This document shows, piece after piece, positions 9,737 through 18,581 of a stretch of 64,000 nucleotides of DNA (position 1 is the first letter of the stretch; each line of letters starts with the position of its first letter). Source of the DNA: Marinobacterium_A aestuariivivens (lineage in GTDB: Bacteria; Pseudomonadota; Gammaproteobacteria; Pseudomonadales; Balneatricaceae); the NCBI RefSeq assembly GCF_042661465.1, contig NZ_JBHSWE010000001.1, forward strand, positions 5,580,001-5,644,000, written 5' to 3'. Both the position numbers and the translations under genes were made by a program. The notes under the pieces were generated by a model that ran no database searches, was not told where the DNA came from, and saw only the letters and a list, made by a program, of their open reading frames with translations.

Positions 9737-11017
9737 CTAGAGCCGTACCAGGGACAGGACGAGTCCTGTCACGGCGCCGCTGGCGAGACACAGAAAGCCC
9801 CATAGCACGGGAGCCTGAACGTTCCTGTCGCCGACGACGAAAACGATGCCGAGTTTGAAAATCAGGTTCGCCAGAAACGCCAGTACCACAGCAGTCAGGG
9901 TGACAGGAGCCGAGAGGTTGCCGACCGAAAAGAGCCGGATGTTCGAGATCGTGATCGCATCGATATCGGTCAGGCCGGAGAGAAAGGCGACCACGTATAC
10001 ACCCGCATGGGAAAACACATCGTTGGTCCAGGCCACCAGCAGCAGCACCAGCGCAAAGCTGATGGCAAAGCCGACCGCGACCTTGATCTCGGCGGGGTTG
10101 CTGACCTCGAATGCCGGCATCCGGTACTGTTCCTTGTCACCATCGGTACGATGGTAGTGCCAGGCGATATAACCCGCTCCCAGCGCGAAACCGCCGACAA
10201 GCCAGGGCAGCATCGGCACCAGCAGCGACAGTTCCAGCACCGCGACCACGATGGCCACACGGATGAACAGCACCAGATGGGACAGCAGGATGATGGTCGC
10301 GGCCAGGCCGGCGAAAGACGCCTGCCGCTTGCTGTGCCGCGCATAGATCAGGGTCGTGGCCGTGGTCGAGACCAGCCCGCCGAGCAGCCCCATGACGAAG
10401 ATGCCGGAGCGGCTGCCAAGGAGCCTCAGTACCACATAACCGGTCAGGCTGATGGCGCTGATCAGCACCACCAGCCAGCCGGTCTGATAGGGATTGAACA
10501 CCTGATAGGGGCCGTAAGTGTCGTCAGGCAGTACCGGCAGCAGGATAAAGGCGATGGCGGCGAACTGGAAAAAGGACGAAACATCCTTGCGCGTGAGACG
10601 ATGGGGTACCTCGTGCAGCTCTTCGCGGTAATAGAGGATCGCCGTCATGGTGATCGCCAGCGCCGCCGGCAGCAGCTTGAAGTCCGCCCAGAGCATGTAC
10701 CCCAGGCCGAAGGTCAGGATGGCGGCGAGCACCGTCGTCGTGTCGGGTTCGCTCGCCCTGGACTTGAACTGCGCGACGAGCAGACTGGCGATCACCAACA
10801 GCAGCATCATCAGGACGAAATATGGCCGTTCGAACTCCAGGCTGATATAGCCGCCCAGTGAGCCGGACAGCGAGATCAGCGTAAAGGTGCGCAACCCCGC
10901 GATGCTGTTGGCATGGCGCTCACGCTCCAGACCGACCAGAAAGCCGATGCCGAGGCTCTGGCCGAAGAGCAGCAGGTGCGACAGCTGTACCGTATAGTCG
11001 TCCATTATCCCTTCCAT
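9737..11017 (-). CDS. MgtC/SapB-DUF4010 membrane protein
   Basis: A 426-residue protein with an N-terminal MgtC/SapB domain (GQSLGIGFLVGLERERH, AGLRTFTLISLSGSLGGYIS) and a C-terminal DUF4010 domain (GLLGGLVSTTATTLIYARHS, AFLSGLTDIDAITISNIRL). It has ten or more membrane segments and an intact frame. MgtC-type proteins are linked to magnesium limitation and envelope homeostasis; the role of the fused form is unproven. It ends 12 bp before the start of the DUF318-type permease on the same strand, so the two may be co-transcribed. Confidence 0.85.
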   Translation of the reverse strand: MEGIMDDYTVQLSHLLLFGQSLGIGFLVGLERERHANSIAGLRTFTLISLSGSLGGYISLEFERPYFVLMMLLLVIASLLVAQFKSRASEPDTTTVLAAILTFGLGYMLWADFKLLPAALAITMTAILYYREELHEVPHRLTRKDVSSFFQFAAIAFILLPVLPDDTYGPYQVFNPYQTGWLVVLISAISLTGYVVLRLLGSRSGIFVMGLLGGLVSTTATTLIYARHSKRQASFAGLAATIILLSHLVLFIRVAIVVAVLELSLLVPMLPWLVGGFALGAGYIAWHYHRTDGDKEQYRMPAFEVSNPAEIKVAVGFAISFALVLLLVAWTNDVFSHAGVYVVAFLSGLTDIDAITISNIRLFSVGNLSAPVTLTAVVLAFLANLIFKLGIVFVVGDRNVQAPVLWGFLCLASGAVTGLVLSLVRL

Positions 11018-11098
11018 AGACAGCGATTCACTGACCTACTAAGCCTAGTCAGAGTGCTACTCTTCGCAATCTGTTGAGTCCCAAGGCAATATGTGTAG

Positions 11099-12476
11099 AT
11101 GAGCTATTCCCCGTTGCAGGACCGGCGCTACCGGCACCTCTTTGCCGCCCAGGTCATCTCCCTCTTCGGTACCGGCTTCACGACCGTCGCCCTGGCGTTG
11201 CTGGCGCACCAGATTGCCGGCGGACGCGCCGGCGAGGTGCTCGGCATCGCGCTGGCGCTGAAGATGGTCGCCTACGTCTTCGTCGCACCGCTCATCGGCA
11301 GTTACGCTCAGCTGCTGCCGCGCCGCACCGTTCTGGTCGCGCTGGACCTGCTGCGTGCAGGCATAGTGCTTTCACTGCCGTTCGTCACCGTCGTCTGGCA
11401 GATCTATTGCCTGGTGTTCCTGCTGAATCTGTTCTCGGCCGGCTCCACGCCAGTGTTCCAGGCCACGATTCCCGACATCGTCAGGGGTAGGCAGCAGTAC
11501 GACCGGGCCCTGTCGCTGTCGCGACTGGCCTACGATCTGGAAAACCTGTTGAGCCCGACGATCGCGGCCATGTTGATCGCTGTGATGAGCTTCAACGTCC
11601 TGTTCGGGTTGAATGCCCTGGCCTTTGTCGCTTCGGCGCTGCTGGTGGTCTCTGTCGTGCTGCCGGCCCGGTCGCCGGACCCGGGCAGCACCTTCTGGCA
11701 CCGGGCGATAAAAGGCATGAAGATCTACCTCCGCACCCCGAGACTGCAGGGACTGCTGGCGCTCTGCTGGCCGTTGCCGCCGTCGGTTCGATGCAGATCG
11801 TCAACACCGTGGTCTATGTCAGGACCTACCTCGGCCTCGACGACACCTGGGTGGCCATCGCCCTGGCGGCAGCGGGAGGAGGTTCGATGATCGCGGCCCT
11901 GCTGATGCCCCAAATGCTGCAAAGGGTATCCGAGCGCCCATTGATGCTGGTTGGCGGCGGCATCATGGCGACGGCGGTGCTGTTCGGAACGGTGCAGCCA
12001 GACATCGCCGGGCTGCTGGCACTCTGGTTCCTGATCGGCTTGGGCGGCTCCCTGGTGCAGACGCCTGTGGGGCGGCTGCTGATTCGCTCCTGTCACGAAG
12101 CGGACCGGCCGGCGGTTTTCGCAGCCCAGTTTTCGCTGTCCCACGCCTGCTGGCTGGTGACCTACCCGCTCGCCGGCTGGATTGGCGCCAACCTTGGCCT
12201 GGCGACTGCCTTTGGTGTAATGGGGATCATCGCCCTGCTCTCGGCTGTGGCCGCGCTGACGCTGTGGCCCGCTCATGAAGCCGAGACCCTCGACCACGTC
12301 CATGCGTCGATGGATCACAGCCATCTGCACTCTCACGACGCCCATCACCAGCATGAGCACGAAGGCTGGGAAGGTCCGGCCCCCACAGTCACCCGCATCA
12401 CCATGCACCGACGAAACACCGCCACCGGCTGGTTATCGACGAGCATCATCCCGACTGGCCTGCACGGGAGCGATAG
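11099..12476 (+). CDS. MFS exporter with His-rich C-terminal tail (NreB-like)
   Basis: Twelve-helix MFS protein beginning MSYSPLQDRRYRHLFAAQVISLFGTG. Two frameshifts are present. Near 11765 one extra base joins LQGLLAL to LAVAAVGSMQIVNTV. Near 12383 one extra C in CCCCC turns the tail into PHSHPHHHAPTKHRHR and VIDEHHPDWPARER, ending at 12474-12476. Before that comes HASMDHSHLHSHDAHHQHEHE. A tail this rich in histidine is characteristic of NreB-type nickel exporters, so nickel or another divalent metal is the best guess. The unrepaired frame would destroy half of the histidine tail. About 459 residues after repair. Confidence 0.75.
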
Positions 12477-12622
12477 CCAGTCGATTCAGGCCGCAAGGTG
12501 ATCCCGTCAACACGCCAATCGGCCGACACAATGCCGGTTCTGGCGGTATACTGATAACCCCGGCCAGGTGCCCGGTGCTTCAGTCCGAACTCCCATCCAA
12601 CCAACAGCACAGGGAAGGAATC

Positions 12623-13510
12623 ATGAACCAGCGGCAATTCGACAAAGTGCATGGCAATAACGGTTTTATCGCCGCGCTCGATCAAAGCGGTGGCAGCACA
12701 CCGAAGGCACTCCGTCTTTACGGTATTCCCGAGACCGACTATTCGGGCGACGACGAGATGTTCGACAGGGTTCATCAGATGCGCACCCGGATCATCACCA
12801 GCCCGGCATTCGACGGCAGCCGGATCCTGGGCGCGATCCTGTTCGAAAACACCATGGAACGCCAGATCGACAGCAAGCCGACGGCGCAGTATCTGTGGGA
12901 GGAGAAGCAGGTCGTACCCTTTCTCAAGGTCGACAAGGGCCTGGCGGCCGAAGAGAGCGGTGTGCAGCTCATGAAGCCGATCCCCGAACTCGACGCCCTG
13001 CTCGACCGGGCAGTGGCGAACGGCATATTCGGCACCAAGATGCGTTCTTTCATCAGGCTTGCCCAGGAAGGCGGCATCCGCGCGATCGTCGACCAGCAGT
13101 TCGAGATCGGCAAACGCATCCTCGACAAGGGACTGGTCCCGATCATCGAACCCGAAATCGATATCAACAGCCCCGAAAAGGCACAGGCCGAGGCCATGCT
13201 GAAAGAAAACCTCCTCGCGCACCTGAATACGCTCGCACCCGATCAGAAGGTGATGCTCAAGCTGACACTGCCGGAACAGGCCGACTATTACAGGGAGTGC
13301 ATCGAGCATCCGAACATCCTGCGCGTCCTGGCGCTATCGGGCGGTTATTCACGGGTGGAAGCGAATGAACGACTCGCACAGAACCACGGCATGGTTGCGA
13401 GTTTCTCGCGAGCCTTGACCGAGGGCCTGTCCGTCCAACAGTCCGATGATGCATTCAACGCGATGCTCGACGCCTCCATCCAGAGCATCTTCGAGGCGTC
13501 GAAGCGCTAG
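12623..13510 (+). CDS. Class I fructose-bisphosphate aldolase
   Basis: A 295-residue intact frame starting MNQRQFDKVHGNNGFIAALDQSGGSTPKALR, which matches the bacterial class I fructose-bisphosphate aldolase group; ALDQSGGS is the family signature and MLKLTLPE carries a likely Schiff-base lysine. The ATG at 12623 follows GGAAGGAA at a proper distance. The enzyme cleaves fructose 1,6-bisphosphate to DHAP and glyceraldehyde 3-phosphate, or runs in reverse in gluconeogenesis. Neighbouring genes give no operon context. Confidence 0.9.
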   Translation: MNQRQFDKVHGNNGFIAALDQSGGSTPKALRLYGIPETDYSGDDEMFDRVHQMRTRIITSPAFDGSRILGAILFENTMERQIDSKPTAQYLWEEKQVVPFLKVDKGLAAEESGVQLMKPIPELDALLDRAVANGIFGTKMRSFIRLAQEGGIRAIVDQQFEIGKRILDKGLVPIIEPEIDINSPEKAQAEAMLKENLLAHLNTLAPDQKVMLKLTLPEQADYYRECIEHPNILRVLALSGGYSRVEANERLAQNHGMVASFSRALTEGLSVQQSDDAFNAMLDASIQSIFEASKR

Positions 13511-13668
13511 GAGATATTCAGAAGACTGGCGAACGGGTGCCGGAACAGCCGGCGTTTAATATGCGTCCTGGTGGCTGCGGCCAGCAGCGGATCAATCCCG
13601 CTCCGGCCCCGCCACAGGTACAATCCCCCGGAAACCAGAGCGCCTAAAAAAGGCCCCGTGTCTTTGTT

Positions 13669-14981
13669 TCACCTCTCAGACAGCGATTCCCGATAAGCGT
13701 ATACCGGCGCAAAACCGCCACCGGGGGTGCGGAAATTGGTTGTCTGGCCCTGATACAGTCGGGCGGCCACCCACTGGACCTTGCCCTGGTAGGCGTAGTT
13801 GCGCAGGTCGAACTTCAGCGGCGACACAGCGTCGGCCTGATCGACCCGCCGCTCACCGGGCATCACCAGTGTCTGGGCCACGTAACGCCCCGCCAGTATC
13901 TGATCCCATACCCGCCGGGTCAGCTTATCACCGCGATAGGCCGCCTTGCTGCCGTAGCCCGACGCCGGCTTGAAAAACAGTCGCCGCCGTTCGCTCCACA
14001 ACCGCTCCGCGCTGGAAGGCTCAACGACATCGGTGCGCGGTATCCCGTTCAGCAGTACCGCCCTGAGATCGGCGGGTACCCCAGGGCGTCCAGTTCGTTC
14101 GCATCGGTGAGCAAAGCCAGGTTGCGCTTGTCGGCATAGAGGGCATGGGCCTGCGGGTGCGGCGTCATCAGGAGCGCATCGTCCAGATAGGCCTGCCGCA
14201 ATGTCGAATGCTCGGGCTGTTCCAATGCGAAGTCGGTCAGCCGGTTATAGACGAGATCGATGGCCAGCTCGCCATGCCACAGTCGGCCGTCGCGCAGCTC
14301 GAACTCGTCCGGCCCGGCAATCACCGCCGTCATTCCATATTTTTCGAACAGCTTGCGGAACAGCACGAATTCCGGATAGAGGTACTGGCTTTCGGGCCGG
14401 TCGTCCACAATCGCGATGCTGCGCAGCGGCCCCGAGTGCCCCGCCCGTTTCCATTCGTCGAGAAACATGGCGACAATATCCCGCTCCAGTTTCTCCGCCA
14501 TGGCGAGACTTGGCATCAGCGCTTCCACCTCCGCACAGCAGGCTCTCTGGGCCCTGGCCAGAAGCGCATTCAACAGGGCACCGCCGGCATTGGTATTGAT
14601 CTCGATCAGCCCCAGGCTGTCGCCCCGGGAATGGAAATCGAACCCGAGAAAGACGCCGCTGGCCTGGCCAGGCGCATGCCTGGTGACGTCCGAGGCCCCC
14701 GCTAGGACCTGCTCGCACCAGGCTGGCATGGACACGACCGCCTCGATCGCCGCGACAATTCGGGCCATTCTCACGAGCTGGCGGTCGGCGATAAATACCG
14801 GCCGACTGGAGAAAAGATAAGGACAGCGTTCCTGTGCCAAGCGATAGAGGCCGGGGGTACCCAGTTCGCTTTCCAGGGCATGTCGAAGCGCTTCGTCATC
14901 CAGACTCAGACAGAAACACTCGTCGTTCAGCCGCTCGAGGCCCGGCTGGAGGTCGTGCCGACCCACCTTGGTCAGCGACAT
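13669..14981 (-). CDS. ATP-grasp-like protein of unknown function
   Basis: Start chosen at the ATG at 14981 (MSLTKVGRHDLQPGLERLND), which overlaps the end of the sigma-factor gene. The frame breaks near 14080; one added C joins ALGYP to ADLRAVLLNGIPRTDVVEPS, giving about 437 residues. The segments GLIEINTNAGGALLNALL, VYNRLTDFALE and RLFFKPASGYGSKAAYRGDK resemble ATP-grasp ligases (a lysine-bearing strand and a glycine-rich loop), with RYVAQTLVMPGER downstream. I do not recognise a named family. Coupling to an ECF sigma factor suggests that its product matters for, or is controlled by, the sigma regulon. Confidence 0.6.
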
Positions 14982-15520
14982 CGCTCTGCCCCCACGCCGG
15001 AGTGGCAACAGAGCTTGCCGGACGAGTCCCACACAAGGCCGCACCTCTCTGCCAGGGCGTCGCGCAGGCGCTCCCGGGCCCGACGTATCCGGGCTTTGGC
15101 GGCGGGCAATGACAGTCCCCTGGCCGTCGCGTATTCATCCTGTGACAGGGCGCCCAGGTCGCAGGTCTCGAGAATATCACGGTCATCGGCCGCAAGCCGT
15201 GGCAGAACGGCCTGGATGCAGACATCCAGCTCGGCTACCGGCTCGCGCTCCGACTCACTGTCATCCGGCAAGTCGTCCGGTACCGGTACCCAGGTCTTCC
15301 TCAGCCGGTGGCTGTCGGTCAGCGCATTTCGCGCGACCCGGAACAGCCAGCTGCGCGGGTTCTGCAGGTCACAGAAGGAGCCGCCCTCGCGCATGGCCCG
15401 CAGGAAGACATCCTGCAGCATGTCATCGGCCGCTGCGGGCTCCCTCAGCTGCCCGAGCAGGAACCGGCGCAACTCGCGCTGAAGGTCGTGCCAGGCCCTT
15501 AATACGCACTCATAAGCCAC
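14972..15520 (-). CDS. ECF sigma factor (SigZ-like)
   Basis: A 182-residue sigma-70 family protein. Region 2 reads AADDMLQDVFLRAMREG and PRSWLFRVARNALTDSHR; region 4 reads RDILETCDLGALSQDEYATARGL and AKARIRRARERLRDAL. The C-terminus CGLVWDSSGKLCCHSG is cysteine-rich and could bind a metal or sense redox state, as seen in SigZ-type factors. Its stop lies 10 bp inside the next gene, so translation is probably coupled. No anti-sigma gene was recognised nearby. The gene starts 18 bp after a thiolase stub on the same strand. Confidence 0.85.
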   Translation of the reverse strand: MAYECVLRAWHDLQRELRRFLLGQLREPAAADDMLQDVFLRAMREGGSFCDLQNPRSWLFRVARNALTDSHRLRKTWVPVPDDLPDDSESEREPVAELDVCIQAVLPRLAADDRDILETCDLGALSQDEYATARGLSLPAAKARIRRARERLRDALAERCGLVWDSSGKLCCHSGVGAERCR

Positions 15521-15538
15521 TTTCGATGCCCCGTTTCG

Positions 15539-15645
15539 TCAGACCCGCTCGACAGCCAATGCGATGCCCTGGCCGCCAGACTACCGCCGTAGGTGCCGAT
15601 CGCGGTTCTTACCGGACTGCACAGTACCACCTCTTTGTTAGCCAT
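15539..15645 (-). pseudogene. Thiolase stub: N-terminus joined to C-terminus
   Basis: From the ATG at 15645 (preceded by AGGAG) the frame reads MANKEVVLCSPVRTAIGTYG and then GS, the start of acetyl-CoA acetyltransferases. Directly after it, in another frame, the DNA reads GGQGIALAVERV and a stop at 15539-15541, which is the standard thiolase C-terminus. About 360 residues in between are absent, including the active-site cysteine. The ribosome binding site and both ends are kept, so this looks like one internal deletion rather than slow decay. Confidence 0.75.
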
Positions 15646-15949
15646 GAGTCTTTCTCCTGCTCTCGATACGCATCAATCGGCTCGCCGCAACAGCACTTCC
15701 CGCGACGTGCCCGGCACAAGGACATTAAACCGTGCACGGCATTTTTTGACATTGTCCTGTAGCAACTCCAGGCCCTGTTCACTCCGACAGTTTGTCGCTT
15801 TTCGCCGTAGACTCGAGCGAGTACGATGCATTCGCGCAACCTGGACCGGTTGTTACCGTAAAGTTTTTTCGAAAACTGTATCTTTTGGCGAGGCCGCTCG
15901 TCTTCTTGTTATAGCGCCCTTTATCCGCCATTTTCGGGACCTGAACACC
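15646..15949. other. Intergenic region between divergent stubs
   Basis: About 300 bp separate the thiolase stub (-) from the arsP-like stub (+). It is more AT-rich than its surroundings and should hold divergent promoters. I see no convincing gene in it. Confidence 0.4.
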
Positions 15950-16090
15950 ATGCTGGAACTTTTCACTCATTTTGCCGCCTGGCTGACATACGGCCTGCTG
16001 GGCCTGATATTTGTCATCCTGCTGGCCAACTTCGTCCTGGTCGGCTGGGTGATCAATGCACTGGGAGCCCGGCTGTTTGCCGGGTTCTGA
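15950..16090 (+). pseudogene. ArsP-like permease stub
   Basis: A 46-residue frame: MLELFTHFAAWLTYGLLGL followed by IFVILLANFVLVGWVINALG and a short tail. The first part matches the start of DUF318/ArsP permeases. The second part resembles their last transmembrane helix and terminus. The roughly 250 or more residues between them are missing. It might alternatively be a genuine two-helix small membrane protein. Position before arsC, arsO and acr3 remains supports arsP. Confidence 0.5.
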
Positions 16091-16129
16091 ACATCAGCCT
16101 GACATCATTCGTTCCACAGGAGATTACCC

Positions 16130-16195
16130 ATGAAAACCATCGCAGTCCTCGACACCCACAATGCCTGTCGCAGCATCCTGGCCGAAAGCACCTGA
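16130..16195 (+). pseudogene. Arsenate reductase (ArsC, LMW-phosphatase type) stub
   Basis: A 21-residue frame, MKTIAVLDTHNACRSILAES then T and stop, preceded by the good ribosome site CAGGAG. THNACRSILAE matches the phosphate-binding loop of low-molecular-weight arsenate reductases (usual form CTHNSCRS, here with Asp in place of the first Cys). The remaining ~110 residues are gone and arsO starts 19 bp later. The stub cannot be a working reductase. Confidence 0.65.
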
Positions 16196-16214
16196 ACGGA
16201 GAGAAGGTACCTAT

Positions 16215-17276
16215 ATGACATCGAAGCCCCTGGATGTGCTCGTCATCGGCGGCGGACAGGCGGGACTGGCCACCGGCTATTTTCTGCGGCGCCACAAGCT
16301 CGATTACCGGGTGCTGGACCGGGAGCCCGCGCCCGGTGGTGCCTGGCGCCATGGCTGGGATTCGCTGCAGCTGTTTTCACCGGCGCAGTGGAGCTCCCTG
16401 CCGGGCTGGCAGCTGCCGCAAACCGCCGACGGTGAATGGCCGCGTCGGGACGAAGTGATCGACTACCTGAGCGCCTATCAGGACCGCTATCAGATCCCGG
16501 TGGAACGTCCGGTCACCGTGGAGCAGGTGACGCGGACGGACGGCGGTCTGGCTGTCCACACCGACAAGGGCCTTTATCACGCCAGGACAGTCATCAGCGC
16601 GACCGGCACCTGGTCTCAGCCGTTCATTCCCCAGGTGGAGGGCCTCGCTCTATTCCGCGGCCGCCAGGTTCACTCGGCACATTACCGGCGCCCCGAAGAC
16701 TTTGCAGGGCAGCGGGTACTGGTGGTCGGCGGCGGGAATTCCGGCGCGCAGATCCTGGCGGAGGTCTCCCAGGTCGCGGACGCCACCTGGGTCACCCGGG
16801 ATCCGCCCAAATTCCTGCCCGACGACATGGACGGGCGCTCCCTGTTCGAAATGGCCACGGAAAAGTGGAAAGCCGAGCAGGAAGGCCGGGAATACACCCC
16901 GGCCGGCACCCTGGCCGATATCGTCATGGTGCCCGCGGTGCGGGAGGCCCGGGAAAGGGGCGTTCTAACGACGAGACCGATGTTTGCCCGCTTCACCACC
17001 GGTGGCGTGGTCTGGCCGGACGGCGAGGAAGAGGCGGTTGATGCCGTGATCTGGTGCACCGGCTTCCGTCCCGCACTCGGTCATCTGGAAAGTCTCGGTG
17101 TGGTCGAGGAGAATGGCCGGGTCCTGACCGACGGCACCCGGTCGGTGAAGGAGCCTCGTCTCTGGCTCGTGGGTTACGGGGACTGGAGCGGATTTGCCTC
17201 GGCCACCCTGCTGGGCGTCATGCGCAGTGCCCGTGCCGCCGCCAGCGAAGTGAACGATTATCTGAAAGAATCCTGA
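16215..17276 (+). CDS. arsO: ArsO-type flavin monooxygenase
   Basis: A 353-residue FAD/NAD(P)H-dependent oxidoreductase: the N-terminal FAD site is VLVIGGGQAGLATGYFLRR and the internal NAD(P)H site is VLVVGGGNSGAQILAE. GAWRHGWDSLQLFSPAQW and VIWCTGFRPALGHL are typical of the ArsO/YdfJ-like monooxygenases found in ars operons. Start ATG 16215 with GGAGAGAAGG upstream. It lies between the arsC stub and acr3 and is probably co-transcribed with them. The proposed role is in arsenic or organoarsenical resistance; the reaction is not firmly established. Confidence 0.85.
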   Translation: MTSKPLDVLVIGGGQAGLATGYFLRRHKLDYRVLDREPAPGGAWRHGWDSLQLFSPAQWSSLPGWQLPQTADGEWPRRDEVIDYLSAYQDRYQIPVERPVTVEQVTRTDGGLAVHTDKGLYHARTVISATGTWSQPFIPQVEGLALFRGRQVHSAHYRRPEDFAGQRVLVVGGGNSGAQILAEVSQVADATWVTRDPPKFLPDDMDGRSLFEMATEKWKAEQEGREYTPAGTLADIVMVPAVREARERGVLTTRPMFARFTTGGVVWPDGEEEAVDAVIWCTGFRPALGHLESLGVVEENGRVLTDGTRSVKEPRLWLVGYGDWSGFASATLLGVMRSARAAASEVNDYLKES

Positions 17277-17301
17277 AAGCCATTATCGATAGAGGACAAT
17301 C

Positions 17302-18370
17302 ATGATCAGTAACACCGAGGTCACGGAAATTAACGAAGCCTCCGGCGGCATGGGACTGTTCGGGCGGTACCTGTCGGTCTGGGTCACCCTGGCCATTATC
17401 GCCGGGGTCGCCCTGGGGCAGCTGGCGCCCGTGGTACCGGATACGCTGTCCCGCTTCGAGTACGCCCAGGTGTCCATTCCCATTGCCATCCTGATCTGGG
17501 CGATGATTTTTCCGATGATGGCGCAGATCGACTTCAGCGCCGTCATCGGCGTGCGCAAGGAGCCCAGGGGCTGGCGATCACGACTGCCGTGAATTGGCTG
17601 ATCAAGCCCTTCACCATGTTCGCCATCGCCTGGTTCTTCCTGACGGTGGTGTTCGAACCCCTTATCCCCGCCCCCTGGCCAGCGAGTACCTGGCCGGCGC
17701 CATCCTGCTCGGCGCCGCGCCCTGTACCGCCATGGTGTTCGTCTGGAGCTACCTGACCCGGGGCGATGCCGCCTACACCCTGGTGCAGGTATCGCTGAAT
17801 GACCTGATCATGCTGGTCGCCTTTGCCCCCATCGTGGTCTTCCTGCTGGGCGTCTCCGATATTCAGGTGCCCTGGAACACCGTCATGCTCTCCGTGGTCC
17901 TGTACATCCTGATTCCGCTCACGGCGGGATATCTGACCCGCCGCACCCTGATCAGGCGCCGGGGGCAGCGCTGGTTCGACGACATCTTCATGAAGCGGCT
18001 CGCCCCCGTCACCCCGGCAGCACTGATCGTCACCCTGGTGCTGCTGTTCGCCTTCCAGGGCGAGGTCATTCTGAACAATCCGCTGCACATCCTGCTGATC
18101 GCCATTCCGCTGATTGTGCAGACGTTTCTGATCTTCTTCGTCGCCTACGGCTGGGCCAGGGCCTGGAAGGTGCGCCACTGTATTGCCGCCCCGGGTGCGT
18201 TGATCGGCGCCAGCAACTTTTTCGAACTGGCCGTCGCGGCCGCCATTGCCCTGTTCGGATTGCAGTCCGGCGCGGCCCTGGCCACGGTCGTGGGGGTACT
18301 GGTAGAGGTGCCGGTTATGCTCATGCTGGTCGGAATCGCCAACAGGACCCGGCACCGGTTTCCGGGCTAG
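17302..18370 (+). CDS. acr3: Acr3-family arsenite efflux permease
   Basis: Ten-helix Acr3 permease starting MISNTEVTEINEASGGMGLFGRYLSVWV. The arsenite-binding cysteine lies in LLGAAPCTAMVFVWSYLTRG, and the second half has APGALIGASNFFELAVAAAIALFG. Two frameshifts occur. At 17571-17574 one G must be added (RKEPRGLAITTAVNWLIKPF). At 17671-17675 one C must be added (LIPAPLASEYLAGAILL). The repaired length is about 356 residues, normal for the family. The gene follows arsO by 25 bp. It exports As(III) across the inner membrane. Confidence 0.9.
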
Positions 18371-18389
18371 AGCACCCTTGATGACAGTC

Positions 18390-18411
18390 AGCCCGCGAGC
18401 CCCGCGGGCTG
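18390..18411. terminator. GC-rich hairpin after acr3
   Basis: Arms AGCCCGCG and CGCGGGCT with a short loop lie 20 bp after the acr3 stop. There is no T-run, so termination is only probable. Confidence 0.4.
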
Positions 18412-18420
18412 GATTGCTAG

Positions 18421-18581
18421 CAGCCTGTCGGGCTTGACCGATCGTAGCGAGGGAAAGTCCGTTTTGAGGCAGTTTTTGAACTCCTTTGAGGAGAATAGTG
18501 GTTCTATTTAACGAAAAAGAGAACAAAAAATGGCCAAAACCGGCTTTGCCGCAGTAGATCAGTGTTAAGTCCGACAGGCTG
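18421..18581. mobile_element. MITE-like element flanked by CTAG
   Basis: The 161-bp element is bounded by inverted ends: CAGCCTGTCGGGCTTGAC on the left and, read inward from the right, CAGCCTGTCGGACTTAAC (16 of 18 match). CTAG stands directly outside both ends (18417-18420 and 18582-18585), consistent with a 4-bp target duplication. The interior is AT-rich and has no gene. A related transposase in trans, perhaps IS1182-like, would be needed to move it. Confidence 0.7.
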
